DNA from: CAZAGT01 sp964484515
GTDB lineage: Bacteria; Desulfobacterota; DSM-4660; Desulfatiglandales; HGW-15
Direction of reading: 5' to 3'
DNA length: 21,564 bases
NCBI GenBank assembly: GCA_964484515.1
Contig: CAZAGT010000041.1
Span: 1-21,564 of the forward strand
The position numbers were made by a program, and so were the translations under genes. Positions 7,353-14,716 of this stretch are shown in pieces; the first letter of the stretch is position 1, and each line of letters starts with the position of its first letter. The notes under the pieces were generated by a model. The model had not been told where the DNA came from. It saw only the letters and a program-made list of their open reading frames with translations, and ran no database searches.

Positions 7353-8294
7353 GTGAGATTTGCCGTAGAGATAAAGGGCGTACGGAAGCGTTTTGTGTCC
7401 GGCTGGGTGCGGCGGAGGGCGAATGAGGCCTTGAGGGGTGTGAACCTCTGTGTTCCAGAAGGGGCCTTCTGGGGGATTCTGGGTCCCAATGGTGCCGGAA
7501 AGACTACGCTCCTTTGTATCCTCTCCAACCTCCTTACGCCCGATGATGGTGAGGTCCGCGTCTTGGGAAAAGACATCAGGGTCCACTCCAAGGAGATCTG
7601 TCGGCGGATCAACCTCTCCTCCGGAAACGCCAACTTCCTCTGGAGCCTGACCGTGAGGGAAAATCTCGAGTACTATGGCATGCTTTACGGCCTCACCGGC
7701 GAGCGACGTCGAAAAAAAGTGGCAAGTCTCCTGGAGGTTTTTGGTTTGAGCGAGGTTGCGACGGTCCGCTTCGATGCACTCTCAACCGGAACCAAACAGA
7801 AGCTTGCCCTTGCCAAGGCCCTCATCAACGATCCGGAACTTCTTTTTCTTGATGAGCCGACCGTCGGACTGGACCCGGATGCGGCCCACCGGATCAGGCA
7901 GTCCATTCAACACCTTCACCAGAGTGAGGGGACCACGATCCTCATAACGACCCACAACATGCAGGAGGCCGAGGCTCTTTGCGAGCAAATCGCGTTCCTG
8001 GCCGGCGGACGCATCCGGGCGTGCGGCAGCCCCCAGGACCTCAAGCGGGAGTTGCGGCTAGGTGATACCATTCGGATCACCTTTCGGGGACCTTTAAATG
8101 CCGCAGCCTTCGAATCCTTGGAAGGCATCCTGGAGCTGCACATGAATGATTCGACTTGCCGTATGTTGGTCGATGACCACAAAAGACGGCTCCCCCGGAT
8201 CCTCGACCAGTTCGTGCGCGGGGGGATCTCCATCCAGGACCTTACCATTCAGGAGTCCGATCTTGAGGACGTCTTTATCGCCTTTACACGATGA
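7353..8294 (+). CDS. ABC transporter ATP-binding protein (DrrA/NatA-like)
   Basis: The ATPase subunit of an ABC-2 exporter, acting at the inner face of the membrane with the permease that follows. In its 313 residues are Walker A GPNGAGKT (44-51), signature LSTGTKQK (143-150), Walker B LLFLDEPT (163-170) and the H-loop TTH (199-201). The signature is the LSTG variant seen in DrrA/NatA-type ATPases. The Q-loop region reads INLSSGNANFLW and has no obvious Gln. I believe a variant like this occurs in one ABC-2 subfamily, though it departs from the consensus. The GTG start at 7353 has GAGGG upstream with suitable spacing. The start of the permease overlaps its end, so the two are very likely co-translated. 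The substrate is unknown. Confidence 0.92.
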   Translation: MRFAVEIKGVRKRFVSGWVRRRANEALRGVNLCVPEGAFWGILGPNGAGKTTLLCILSNLLTPDDGEVRVLGKDIRVHSKEICRRINLSSGNANFLWSLTVRENLEYYGMLYGLTGERRRKKVASLLEVFGLSEVATVRFDALSTGTKQKLALAKALINDPELLFLDEPTVGLDPDAAHRIRQSIQHLHQSEGTTILITTHNMQEAEALCEQIAFLAGGRIRACGSPQDLKRELRLGDTIRITFRGPLNAAAFESLEGILELHMNDSTCRMLVDDHKRRLPRILDQFVRGGISIQDLTIQESDLEDVFIAFTR

Positions 8295-9072
8295 GCTGAC
8301 CAAGGTTCGGGCCTTTGTCTTCAAGAACTGGATCATGACAAGGAGGAATGTCTTTACGCTCTTCGAGATCCTGTTTTGGCCCGTGGTGGGGTTCCTGTCG
8401 GTTGGACTCCTGGCGGAATTTGCGGCCCTTCGGCCCGAGATGAAGGCCTTCATCCTCATCGGGGTGGTCTCGATGGGTGCCGTCCAGGTCTGCCAGCTGG
8501 ACGTCTCCTATGTCCTCCTCTACGACCTGTGGAGCAAGGCACTCAAGCACAGTTTTATAGCCCCCGTCGGGCTCCGCCACCTCTTTTTGGGTTCCTGGCT
8601 GGTTGGAATCGTGAGGGGACTGGTCGTCTTTTCCCTCCTGATGGGCGCGAGCCTGTGGATGTTTAATTTCGATTTCCTGGTTCCCGGAGCCATGCCGACA
8701 GTCCTCTTTCTGCTCGGCCTCTTTCTAAGCGCCGCCATGGTTGGGATCTCCGTCTGCATCCTGGTCCTTCTTTACGGGTTACATGCCGAGGTCGCGGCCT
8801 GGTCGCTGGTCAGTCTCATGCTTCTCCTGTGTGGGATCTATTACCCGGTCTCACTCCTGCCAGGTCCCATCGCCGCCTTGGCCAGACTCATCCCCGTGAC
8901 CTATTTCCTTGAGTACTTTCGGATCTTCTACGGCTTTGGACCGACTTCTTCTCACGTCCTGCTGAAGGGATATGCCCTTGTGCTCGCCTATCTGACGCTG
9001 GAGATCTTCCTGATGAAGGCGGCACTCCGGCGTGCCAAAAGGACCGGTATTCTCATCAAGCTCTCGGAATGA
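8263..9072 (+). CDS. ABC-2 type transporter permease
   Basis: The membrane partner of the preceding ATPase. From the chosen start it has 269 residues and about six hydrophobic segments. The N-terminal amphipathic region KVRAFVFKNWIMTRRNVFTLFEILFWP is typical of ABC-2 permeases, and a GIYYPVSLLPGPIAALARLIPVTYFLEYFR segment near the C-terminus matches the family's conserved end. The start is uncertain. TTG 8263 has AGGAG 7 bases upstream and overlaps the ATPase gene by 32 bases. ATG 8335 would remove conserved N-terminal sequence, and the more upstream ATG at 8146 lies deep in the ATPase gene. No substrate can be inferred. Confidence 0.85.
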   Translation: MRTSLSPLHDELTKVRAFVFKNWIMTRRNVFTLFEILFWPVVGFLSVGLLAEFAALRPEMKAFILIGVVSMGAVQVCQLDVSYVLLYDLWSKALKHSFIAPVGLRHLFLGSWLVGIVRGLVVFSLLMGASLWMFNFDFLVPGAMPTVLFLLGLFLSAAMVGISVCILVLLYGLHAEVAAWSLVSLMLLLCGIYYPVSLLPGPIAALARLIPVTYFLEYFRIFYGFGPTSSHVLLKGYALVLAYLTLEIFLMKAALRRAKRTGILIKLSE

Positions 9073-9083
9073 ACAAAGAGGAC

Positions 9084-9125
9084 GGGGTCGGAAGTCAAGT
9101 TTTGGCTCTCTACAGAGTCGACCCC
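9084..9125. repeat. Inverted repeat between converging permease genes (REP-like or terminator-like)
   Basis: GGGGTCG (9084-9090) and CGACCCC (9119-9125) are separated by 28 bases in the 165-base gap between two convergent operons. The GACGGGGTCGGAAGTCAAG wording resembles repeats linked to REP-associated transposases (from memory, not searched). No T-run follows. Confidence 0.35.
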
Positions 9126-9237
9126 ATAACCGAATGAGAGCTGTCTCTTCTATTTTGCCTGGTCGCGACAAAAGGGGTGCAGGGCGATATCACTAAGAGA
9201 AAAGGGGGCCGCTCGGACCTTTCCATAACGTTGCGGC

Positions 9238-10359
9238 TCAGTCGAGACGCTTTTGGAACCGGGTCATGGCCCCTGCAAATACGGCCAGACCGAGGATCGC
9301 GAGGGCGAGAAGGTGTGGCCAGAGCACGTCCACGCCCGTCCCTTTCAGAAAAATGCCTCTGATAATCACCAGGAAGTACCTCAGCGGGTTGAGGTAGGTG
9401 AACCACTGGACCACCAGAGGCATATTGGCAATCGGGAAAACGAAGCCGCTTAGCATGAAGAACGGCAGAATGAAGAAGAAGGTGGTCATCATGGCCTGCT
9501 GTTGGGTGACGGAAATGGTGGAGATGAACAAGCCGATGCCGAGGGTGCTCAGGAGGAAGAGGCAGGTCGCCCCGAAGAGCAAAGGTGCGCTGCCTACCAT
9601 GGGGATGTGAAACCACAGGCGGGCAAAAAGCGTCACCATCATCATTTGGCCCTGGGCGATGAGGATGAAGGGGATGGTTTTGCCGATGATCAGTTCGGCG
9701 GGTTTCAGCGGTGTCACGATCAACTGCTCCATGGTCCCGGACTCTTTTTCTCTGATGATGGCCATTGAGGTGAATAGCAGCGTCACCAGCATGACGAGGA
9801 AGGCCACGATGCCGGGGACATAGAAATTCTGGCTGTCCAGGTTTGGGTTGAACCAAGTTCTGATCCTACCGTCGATTTTCCCAAAATCGATCGTCCTGCC
9901 GAACCGCTCACGGAGCAACTGGCTGTTGAAGCGATCCAGGGCCGTGCGGGTATGAGCGATCCTCACCGCGGCCATGTTGCTCATGCTCCCGTCCACGAGG
10001 ATCTGGACTGGGGCGGTATTGCCCTTTCGGATCTGGCTCCCGAAATCCGGAGGAATCTTGATGACCAGGTCCAGCTTGCGTCTGAGCAGCAGGTCATCTA
10101 AGGCTTTGGGATCGTCGCGAACTGCGGCAACCCGGAAGGTCCTGTTGCCTGCGATGGTGTCAAGGAGCATCCGGCTTTCCGGTGTGCGGGATTGATCCAG
10201 GACCCCGACAGTGATCTCGCGCACATCGGTCGTCACAACGTAGCCGAATACGGTTAACTGGATGAGAGGCGCGATGATCAGCAGGGGCCGGTTTTTTCGG
10301 TCCCTGAAGAGTTGAATGAACTCCTTGCGCACCAGTTCTCGAATCCTGAGCCAGCTCAC
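9238..10359 (-). CDS. ABC-2 type multidrug permease (YbhR/YbhS-like)
   Basis: The last gene of the five-gene efflux operon. At 373 residues it has the ABC-2 multidrug permease layout. There is one N-terminal membrane helix (about 25-42), a large periplasmic domain (about 45-180, with VGVLDQSRTPESR and VQILVDGSMSNMA), and five helices in the C-terminal half. The conserved REKESGTMEQLIVTPLKPAELIIGK loop follows the second helix. The GTG start at 10359 has AAGGA upstream. The stop of the previous permease lies one base away, so the two are tightly coupled. It is a diverged paralogue of the upstream permease, and the two probably form a heterodimer. The export substrate is unknown. Confidence 0.92.
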   Translation of the reverse strand: MSWLRIRELVRKEFIQLFRDRKNRPLLIIAPLIQLTVFGYVVTTDVREITVGVLDQSRTPESRMLLDTIAGNRTFRVAAVRDDPKALDDLLLRRKLDLVIKIPPDFGSQIRKGNTAPVQILVDGSMSNMAAVRIAHTRTALDRFNSQLLRERFGRTIDFGKIDGRIRTWFNPNLDSQNFYVPGIVAFLVMLVTLLFTSMAIIREKESGTMEQLIVTPLKPAELIIGKTIPFILIAQGQMMMVTLFARLWFHIPMVGSAPLLFGATCLFLLSTLGIGLFISTISVTQQQAMMTTFFFILPFFMLSGFVFPIANMPLVVQWFTYLNPLRYFLVIIRGIFLKGTGVDVLWPHLLALAILGLAVFAGAMTRFQKRLD

Positions 10360-10360
10360 C

Positions 10361-11476
10361 TTACAGTCCTTCCCGTTTAAGGAGGAAAAAGGGTACCGCG
10401 GCCATAAGAACCCCCATGAATGCCAGTACCACGTAGCTCGGCCAAAGATAGGGTAAGCCCAGGTTCCTGAGATAGAGCCCGTTTAAGATGTCGATGTAGT
10501 AAAACGCCGGGACGATGTGAGTGATCTTCTGGAGTATCGCCGGCATGTTGCCCACGGGAAACACAAAGTTGGAAAGGAGTAAGGAAGGCAAATAGGTCGC
10601 CATGACCGCCACCTGGTTGGCTACGAGCTGGGATTTGGTGACAACGGAGATGAGCAGCCCGAGGCNNNNNNNNNNGGCGAGCACCATGAGCCAGAAGTCG
10701 GATTTCATCACAATGCCGAAGAGTACCTGCCCCATGAGAATGGCGACAAGCACGTCGATAAAGGCGATGAAAAAGTAGGGCGTTGCTTTTCCCAGCAGCA
10801 GCTCACCTGCACCCACGGGAAGGGCGCGGAGGGTCTCCATGGTGCCATTCTCGTATTCCCTGGCAATGACCAGCGAGGTGAGCATAGCGCCGACGATCAT
10901 GATGATAATGGCAATGATTCCCGGGATGATGAAGTTGCGGCTTTGGAGGTCCTCGTTGAACCAGACGCGGATGCGCCCCTCCACCGGCGGATGAATCGGC
11001 TCCCTGCCCTTGCGGTTCAAGAATGCCACCAGTTGCCTCTGGTTGTATTGTTCGATGAAGGCCGTGATATATGCCCGCGAGATACCCGCATAATTAGGGT
11101 CGCTTCCATCCAGCAGGACTTGAATGGGGCTTTCGCGGTCGGCCCTGATGACTTCGGTCCAGTCAGGCGGGATGACGATGCCCATGATGGCCCAGCCTTG
11201 ATCGAGGTATCGGCTCAGGGCGCGGGTGTCCAGCGGGTAGGCAACGACGTCAAAATAGGGCGATGCATCCAGCCTTTGGATCAGATCACGGCTCAGCGCT
11301 GTTCGGTCGTGGTCCACCACAACAGTCCTGACATCCTCGACGTCCAGGCTGAGGGCGTAACCGAAAAGAAGGATGAGCAGCAACGGGATCAGGAAGGCCA
11401 GGTAAACACTGCGGAGGTCCCTGATGAGATGGTAGAATTCCTTGCGGGCAATGGCCCGGCTCTTTCTGAGGTTCAC
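10361..11476 (-). CDS. ABC-2 type multidrug permease (YbhS/YbhR-like), interrupted by an assembly gap
   Basis: The fourth gene of the efflux operon, about 371 residues including four unknown ones. It has the same layout as the next permease: N-terminal helix (about 24-44), a periplasmic domain carrying VLLDGSDPNYAG, then REYENGTMETLRALPVGAGELLLGK and five helices. The GTG start overlaps the TGA of the ATPase gene by four bases, which implies translational coupling. Ten Ns lie at 10666-10675. The frame is kept across them, but comparison with the paralogue (VGSAPLLFGAT to IGLFIS) suggests about five residues more than the gap allows. The Ns may therefore be a placeholder rather than a true length. 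Confidence 0.9.
   Translation of the reverse strand: MNLRKSRAIARKEFYHLIRDLRSVYLAFLIPLLLILLFGYALSLDVEDVRTVVVDHDRTALSRDLIQRLDASPYFDVVAYPLDTRALSRYLDQGWAIMGIVIPPDWTEVIRADRESPIQVLLDGSDPNYAGISRAYITAFIEQYNQRQLVAFLNRKGREPIHPPVEGRIRVWFNEDLQSRNFIIPGIIAIIIMIVGAMLTSLVIAREYENGTMETLRALPVGAGELLLGKATPYFFIAFIDVLVAILMGQVLFGIVMKSDFWLMVLAXXXXLGLLISVVTKSQLVANQVAVMATYLPSLLLSNFVFPVGNMPAILQKITHIVPAFYYIDILNGLYLRNLGLPYLWPSYVVLAFMGVLMAAVPFFLLKREGL
10666..10675. other. Assembly gap (10 Ns)
   Basis: Ten unresolved bases inside a permease gene mark a scaffold join or masked bases. Sequence on both sides continues the same protein family in the same frame. Confidence 0.99.
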
Positions 11477-12222
11477 CGCTTGCCCTGGGTCATCAGATGG
11501 ATGAAGGCGTCATTCAGGTCGGCGTCGTTCCTCTCGGGAAAGGCCTGCCGCACGATTCCGGCAGGCGTACCGCTCGCCACGATCCGACCCTCATTGATCA
11601 TCACGATCCGGTCGCAGTTGAGGGCTTCGTCCATGTAGTGCGTAGTCACAAACACGGTGACTTGCTGCTGGGTGAGATACGTGATGAAATTCCAGAAGTG
11701 GCGTCGGGTGATGGGGTCAACCCCTGAGGTGGGTTCGTCCAGGAAAAGGATCCGGGGCCGGTGAAGCAGCGCACACCCCAACGCCAGCCTCTGCCGCCAG
11801 CCCGGAGGCAGGTCACGGGTGAGGCGGTCCTGCGTGTCCTCAAGGCGCGTCGTCTTGAAGACCCATTCCATTCGCTCTCTCCATAAGGACTTCGGTACGG
11901 CATAGATGCCCAGGTAGAAGCGAACGTTTTCGTATGGGGTAAGGTCGAGGTAGAGCGAGAATTTCTGTGACATGTAGCCGATCGTTTGCTTGATCCGCTC
12001 CGTACCGGTCAGGATATCGTGTCCTCCCACGCGGCCGGAGCCGGAGGTGGGTGTGATGAGCCCGCAGAGCATACGAATGGTGGTGGATTTGCCCGCGCCG
12101 TTGGGACCCAAAAAACCAAAAATCTCGCCCTTCTTAACGGTGAAGGAGATGCGATCCACGGCCGTGAAGGCGCCGAATCGTTTTTGGAGATCCTTGACCT
12201 CAACTTCAACCCGGGACCCCAT
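11473..12222 (-). CDS. ABC transporter ATP-binding protein (second-half YbhF-like)
   Basis: The third gene of the efflux operon, 249 residues. It shows Walker A GPNGAGKS (39-46), the Q-loop Gln86 in YMSQKFSLY, the variant signature LPPGWRQRLAL (138-148), Walker B ILFLDEP (158-164), and the H-loop His195 in VTTHYMDEA. The LPPGWRQ signature and YMSQ.FSLY wording are typical of the C-terminal half of E. coli YbhF. The start is ATG 12222, five bases after the stop of the preceding ATPase gene. The stop overlaps the permease start by four bases. It should pair with the preceding ATPase as an asymmetric nucleotide-binding dimer, with this subunit carrying the complete H-loop. Confidence 0.93.
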   Translation of the reverse strand: MGSRVEVEVKDLQKRFGAFTAVDRISFTVKKGEIFGFLGPNGAGKSTTIRMLCGLITPTSGSGRVGGHDILTGTERIKQTIGYMSQKFSLYLDLTPYENVRFYLGIYAVPKSLWRERMEWVFKTTRLEDTQDRLTRDLPPGWRQRLALGCALLHRPRILFLDEPTSGVDPITRRHFWNFITYLTQQQVTVFVTTHYMDEALNCDRIVMINEGRIVASGTPAGIVRQAFPERNDADLNDAFIHLMTQGKR

Positions 12223-12227
12223 GGCAT

Positions 12228-12977
12228 TTACTTCCCAAAATCATCGTGAACCAGGGTCTCATCGACTTCCTGGATCCGGGCCATCATAGCCTGCTCCAGC
12301 GATGAAAACGTCGCCCGCATATCATCAGGGGTGGCCTCCCCCAGCATCTTGGAACGGTGAAGCAGGGCGAGCCGGTCACACTTTTCCCCTTCGTCCAGGT
12401 AGGAGGTCGAAACGAGGATGGTCATCCCGTCATTCTTCATCTCGCGAAGGATGTCCCAAAATTCTCGGCGCGAGATCGGATCCACGCCGTTGGTGGGTTC
12501 ATCCAGGATGAGGACTTTCGGTTGATGGACCAATACGCATGCAAGGCCCAGTTTCTGCTTCATGCCACCGGAGAGGTCCCCTGCCCGTCTGGTTGCGAAA
12601 GGGCTCAGATTCGAGAATCCTAGATATTTTTCCCTGCGGCGTTCGCGTTCGGGACCCGCGATCTCGTAAATGTCCAGGAAGAAATCCAGGTTCTCCTGCA
12701 CCGTCAAGTCAGGGTAAAGGCCAAAGCGCTGCGGCATGTACCCCATCAATTCCTTTGCCAGCGTCCTGTCTGATACCACGTCGTAACCGCCTACGTGGAT
12801 GTGTCCGCTGGACGGTCGGATCATGGTGGCGATCATCCTCAAGATCGTCGTCTTTCCCGCGCCGTCCGAGCCTACCAGACCGAAAATGCTCCCGGCCGGC
12901 ACCTGGATGGAGATCCCGGAGACGGCCTGAAGAGCGCCAAAATGCTTGGTGACGTTTTCAACCTGAATCATGCTCAT
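12228..12977 (-). CDS. ABC transporter ATP-binding protein (first-half YbhF-like, degenerate H-loop)
   Basis: The second gene of the efflux operon, 249 residues from ATG 12977 (ATG 12971 is equally possible). Motifs are Walker A GSDGAGKT (36-43), Gln83 in YMPQRFGLYPDLTVQEN, signature LSGGMKQK (135-142) and Walker B VLILDEP (155-161). The H-loop reads VSTSYLDEGEKC, with Ser where the switch His normally stands. The N-terminal half of E. coli YbhF is degenerate at the same place, as I recall it. In E. coli the two ATPase halves are one protein, whereas here they are separate adjacent genes. The frame runs open upstream into the adaptor gene, but that extension is not protein-like. No strong ribosome-binding site is seen, so coupling to the adaptor is likely. 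Confidence 0.92.
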   Translation of the reverse strand: MSMIQVENVTKHFGALQAVSGISIQVPAGSIFGLVGSDGAGKTTILRMIATMIRPSSGHIHVGGYDVVSDRTLAKELMGYMPQRFGLYPDLTVQENLDFFLDIYEIAGPERERRREKYLGFSNLSPFATRRAGDLSGGMKQKLGLACVLVHQPKVLILDEPTNGVDPISRREFWDILREMKNDGMTILVSTSYLDEGEKCDRLALLHRSKMLGEATPDDMRATFSSLEQAMMARIQEVDETLVHDDFGK

Positions 12978-12996
12978 GGGGATGGGTGGGAGAGGT

Positions 12997-14166
12997 TCAC
13001 CTGAGCCAGGCATCGGCCGGCATACCGGTCTTGAGCTCCAGGCCCGGGTTGGGGATGGAGACCTTGACCAGATACACCAGTTTGACCCGCTCCTTATGGG
13101 TTTGGATGATCTTCGGGGTAAATTCAGCCTCGGGCGAGATGTAGGAGACACGGCCGCGGTAGGGGCGGTCGGGGAAGGTGTCGATCCTGATCTCCACCTC
13201 CTGGCCGGGCTTCACGTTTCCGATGTGCGTTTCATCAACAAAGATTTTCAGATCCACGTTGGAGAGGTCGGCCAGGGAGATGGCTTCTCGGCCGGGGGTG
13301 ACCACCTCTCCGGGCTCCACGTTGCGGCTGGTAATGATACCCCCGAAGGGCGCCTTAAGCCGGGTTTGCCGGAGCTGAATCTCGGTCAAATCAAGCGTAG
13401 CACCGGCGGCCTTGACCTGGGCCTCGGCCGCTTTGATCTCGCGCTTCGTGGCTTCGATATTCTTCAGGTTGCTTCTGGCCTCCTCCAACGCGGCTTCCCC
13501 TTCGGCCAGTTTGGCCTGGGCGGCCTCAATTGACTCCTCGCGGTATCCTTCTTTGAAAAGCCGATAAGATTCCTTCGCCCGCTCATACTCCCTGTGCGCC
13601 TTCTCGTAGGTAAGATCCGCAGCCTCCCGCTCCTTCTCGGATACCACGTTTCTCTCAAAGAGCTCATCGAACCGGCTCTTGTCCCGCAAGGCTTTTTCCC
13701 GGTTTGCCCGCGCTTCCTCCATGGCTTGACGGGCCTGTTCAACCTCCTGCGACCGGTAACCCGATTGCAGCTCGTGGAGACTCGCTTTAAGGGCCCTGAC
13801 AAGGGCCTCGGCCCTGACCACCTGGGCCGGAAGCGTCTTTTGCTGAACCACCAAAAGGGCCTTGAGCCGCTCGAGGCCTTCCCGGACCCGAATCAGATCG
13901 GCCTCCGCCTGGTCCCTGCGGGCAATGGCCTCGGAGCGGTCCAGCTCGGCCAGGATTTGGTCTTTCTTGACGTGCTGCCCTTCGTCCACGAACACCCGCT
14001 CCACTCGGCCGCTCACTTGAAAGGACAGGTTTGACTCGGTGGCCTCAATGGTGCCTGAATAGAAGAGTTCTGCGGAGCGCTGCTCACGTTGTCCCCAATA
14101 GACGAGCGTGCCGACTCCGATGAGCATCACGCAAAGAATGAAGAGCCGCAGGCGTCGCTTAGCCAT
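12997..14166 (-). CDS. HlyD-family periplasmic adaptor (YbhG-like) of an ABC efflux pump
   Basis: The first gene of the five-gene operon, 389 residues. It links an inner-membrane ABC exporter to an outer-membrane channel. An N-terminal membrane helix (about 6-24) anchors it. A split lipoyl-like domain follows (SGRVERVFVDEGQHVKKDQILAELD and the later APFGGIITSRNVEPGEVVTPG) around a long Ala/Glu/Arg-rich coiled-coil hairpin (about 85-265). A beta-barrel domain (VDLKIFVDETHIGNVKPGQEVEIRIDTFPD) and a membrane-proximal C-terminus complete it. I chose ATG 14166 with GGAG 6 bases upstream; TTG 14181 adds five residues. The stop is 19 bases before the first ATPase start. No outer-membrane TolC homologue or TetR-type regulator lies in the window. 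Confidence 0.92.
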   Translation of the reverse strand: MAKRRLRLFILCVMLIGVGTLVYWGQREQRSAELFYSGTIEATESNLSFQVSGRVERVFVDEGQHVKKDQILAELDRSEAIARRDQAEADLIRVREGLERLKALLVVQQKTLPAQVVRAEALVRALKASLHELQSGYRSQEVEQARQAMEEARANREKALRDKSRFDELFERNVVSEKEREAADLTYEKAHREYERAKESYRLFKEGYREESIEAAQAKLAEGEAALEEARSNLKNIEATKREIKAAEAQVKAAGATLDLTEIQLRQTRLKAPFGGIITSRNVEPGEVVTPGREAISLADLSNVDLKIFVDETHIGNVKPGQEVEIRIDTFPDRPYRGRVSYISPEAEFTPKIIQTHKERVKLVYLVKVSIPNPGLELKTGMPADAWLR

Positions 14167-14307
14167 GAGGATCTCCAACAAAGCGGTGGGGGCATCCCTA
14201 AATCTCTGTTTCTATCTCCGAATTGGAAGGGTGCCGAAACACGACCTCTAGCTAAAGATCGACCTCTCCACCGCCACTCAGGTCGTCTCCACACCACCAA
14301 GCCCGGC

Positions 14308-14340
14308 CCGCTCTTGAGGGGATCGGCACCCTCAGAGCGG
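14308..14340 (-). promoter_or_regulatory. Strong hairpin with a competing pairing partner, efflux-operon leader
   Basis: The arms CCGCTCTTGAGGG (14308-14320) and CCCTCAGAGCGG (14329-14340) form a 12-bp stem with a single bulged base and an 8-base loop. In the minus-strand RNA, ten bases covering part of the 5' arm and the loop (AGGGTGCCGA, 14332 to 14323) are also complementary to a downstream stretch at 14237-14228. Two mutually exclusive structures are therefore possible. A smaller hairpin (14342-14347 with 14361-14366) precedes it. No T-run follows. It matches no riboswitch class I recognise. Confidence 0.45.
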
Positions 14341-14404
14341 ACCTCTTTCTTACTTCGCTCAAGAGGAATAGGTAGTTCAGGGCCTCATGCTGCGATGATG
14401 ATCG

Positions 14405-14433
14405 ATTGTAGCCAACTGCCTTGCTGGCGTCAA
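14405..14433 (-). promoter_or_regulatory. Predicted sigma70-type promoter for the efflux operon
   Basis: On the minus strand, TTGACG (14428-14433) and TACAAT (14405-14410) are separated by 17 bases, with five of six matches in each box. Transcription would start near 14398, giving a leader of about 230 nt before the adaptor ATG. Confidence 0.55.
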
Positions 14434-14716
14434 ACCGAACATCAGCCGACGCTCAATCCCATCTTTTACTCACCGGCTTCACCTCTCTGACAACACTACG
14501 GCTGCGAGTGCTCAGGCAGCATGATGGCTGGTTTTATGATTGGCGATGGGTTGGTCGGCTAAGAGGCATCGTTTCGACTGAATTCGAGGAGTGGGACATA
14601 TTGACAAGAGTGGCGCAGAAATACGGTGACAAAACGATCGTCAAATAACCCAAGAATCTTCTTTGTTGCCAAAGATCGGTTCGGTCCATTTCGTTGTTGG
14701 GAGATGCTGGAGCTTT

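Larger units (their letters stand above)
14167..14716. other. Intergenic region: efflux-operon leader and a possible gene remnant
   Basis: This is about 550 bases. The left half (14167-14398) is the predicted untranslated leader of the efflux operon, with several inverted and direct repeats. Direct repeats CGACCTCT at 14242-14249 and 14260-14267 are 18 bases apart and could be operator-like. On the plus strand a short frame ending at 14648 gives HDGWFYDWRWVGRLRG and later EEWDILTRVAQKYGDKTIVK. That reads like protein, but has no credible start and may be a gene fragment. Confidence 0.45.

Noticed and set aside
9110..9856. 248-residue minus-strand frame overlapping the last permease
   Set aside because: It is out of frame with the permease, Pro/His/Arg-rich and has no membrane helices.
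12970..13533. 187-residue plus-strand frame opposite the HlyD adaptor
   Set aside because: It is a Gly/Asp/Leu-rich antisense shadow of the adaptor's coiled coil.
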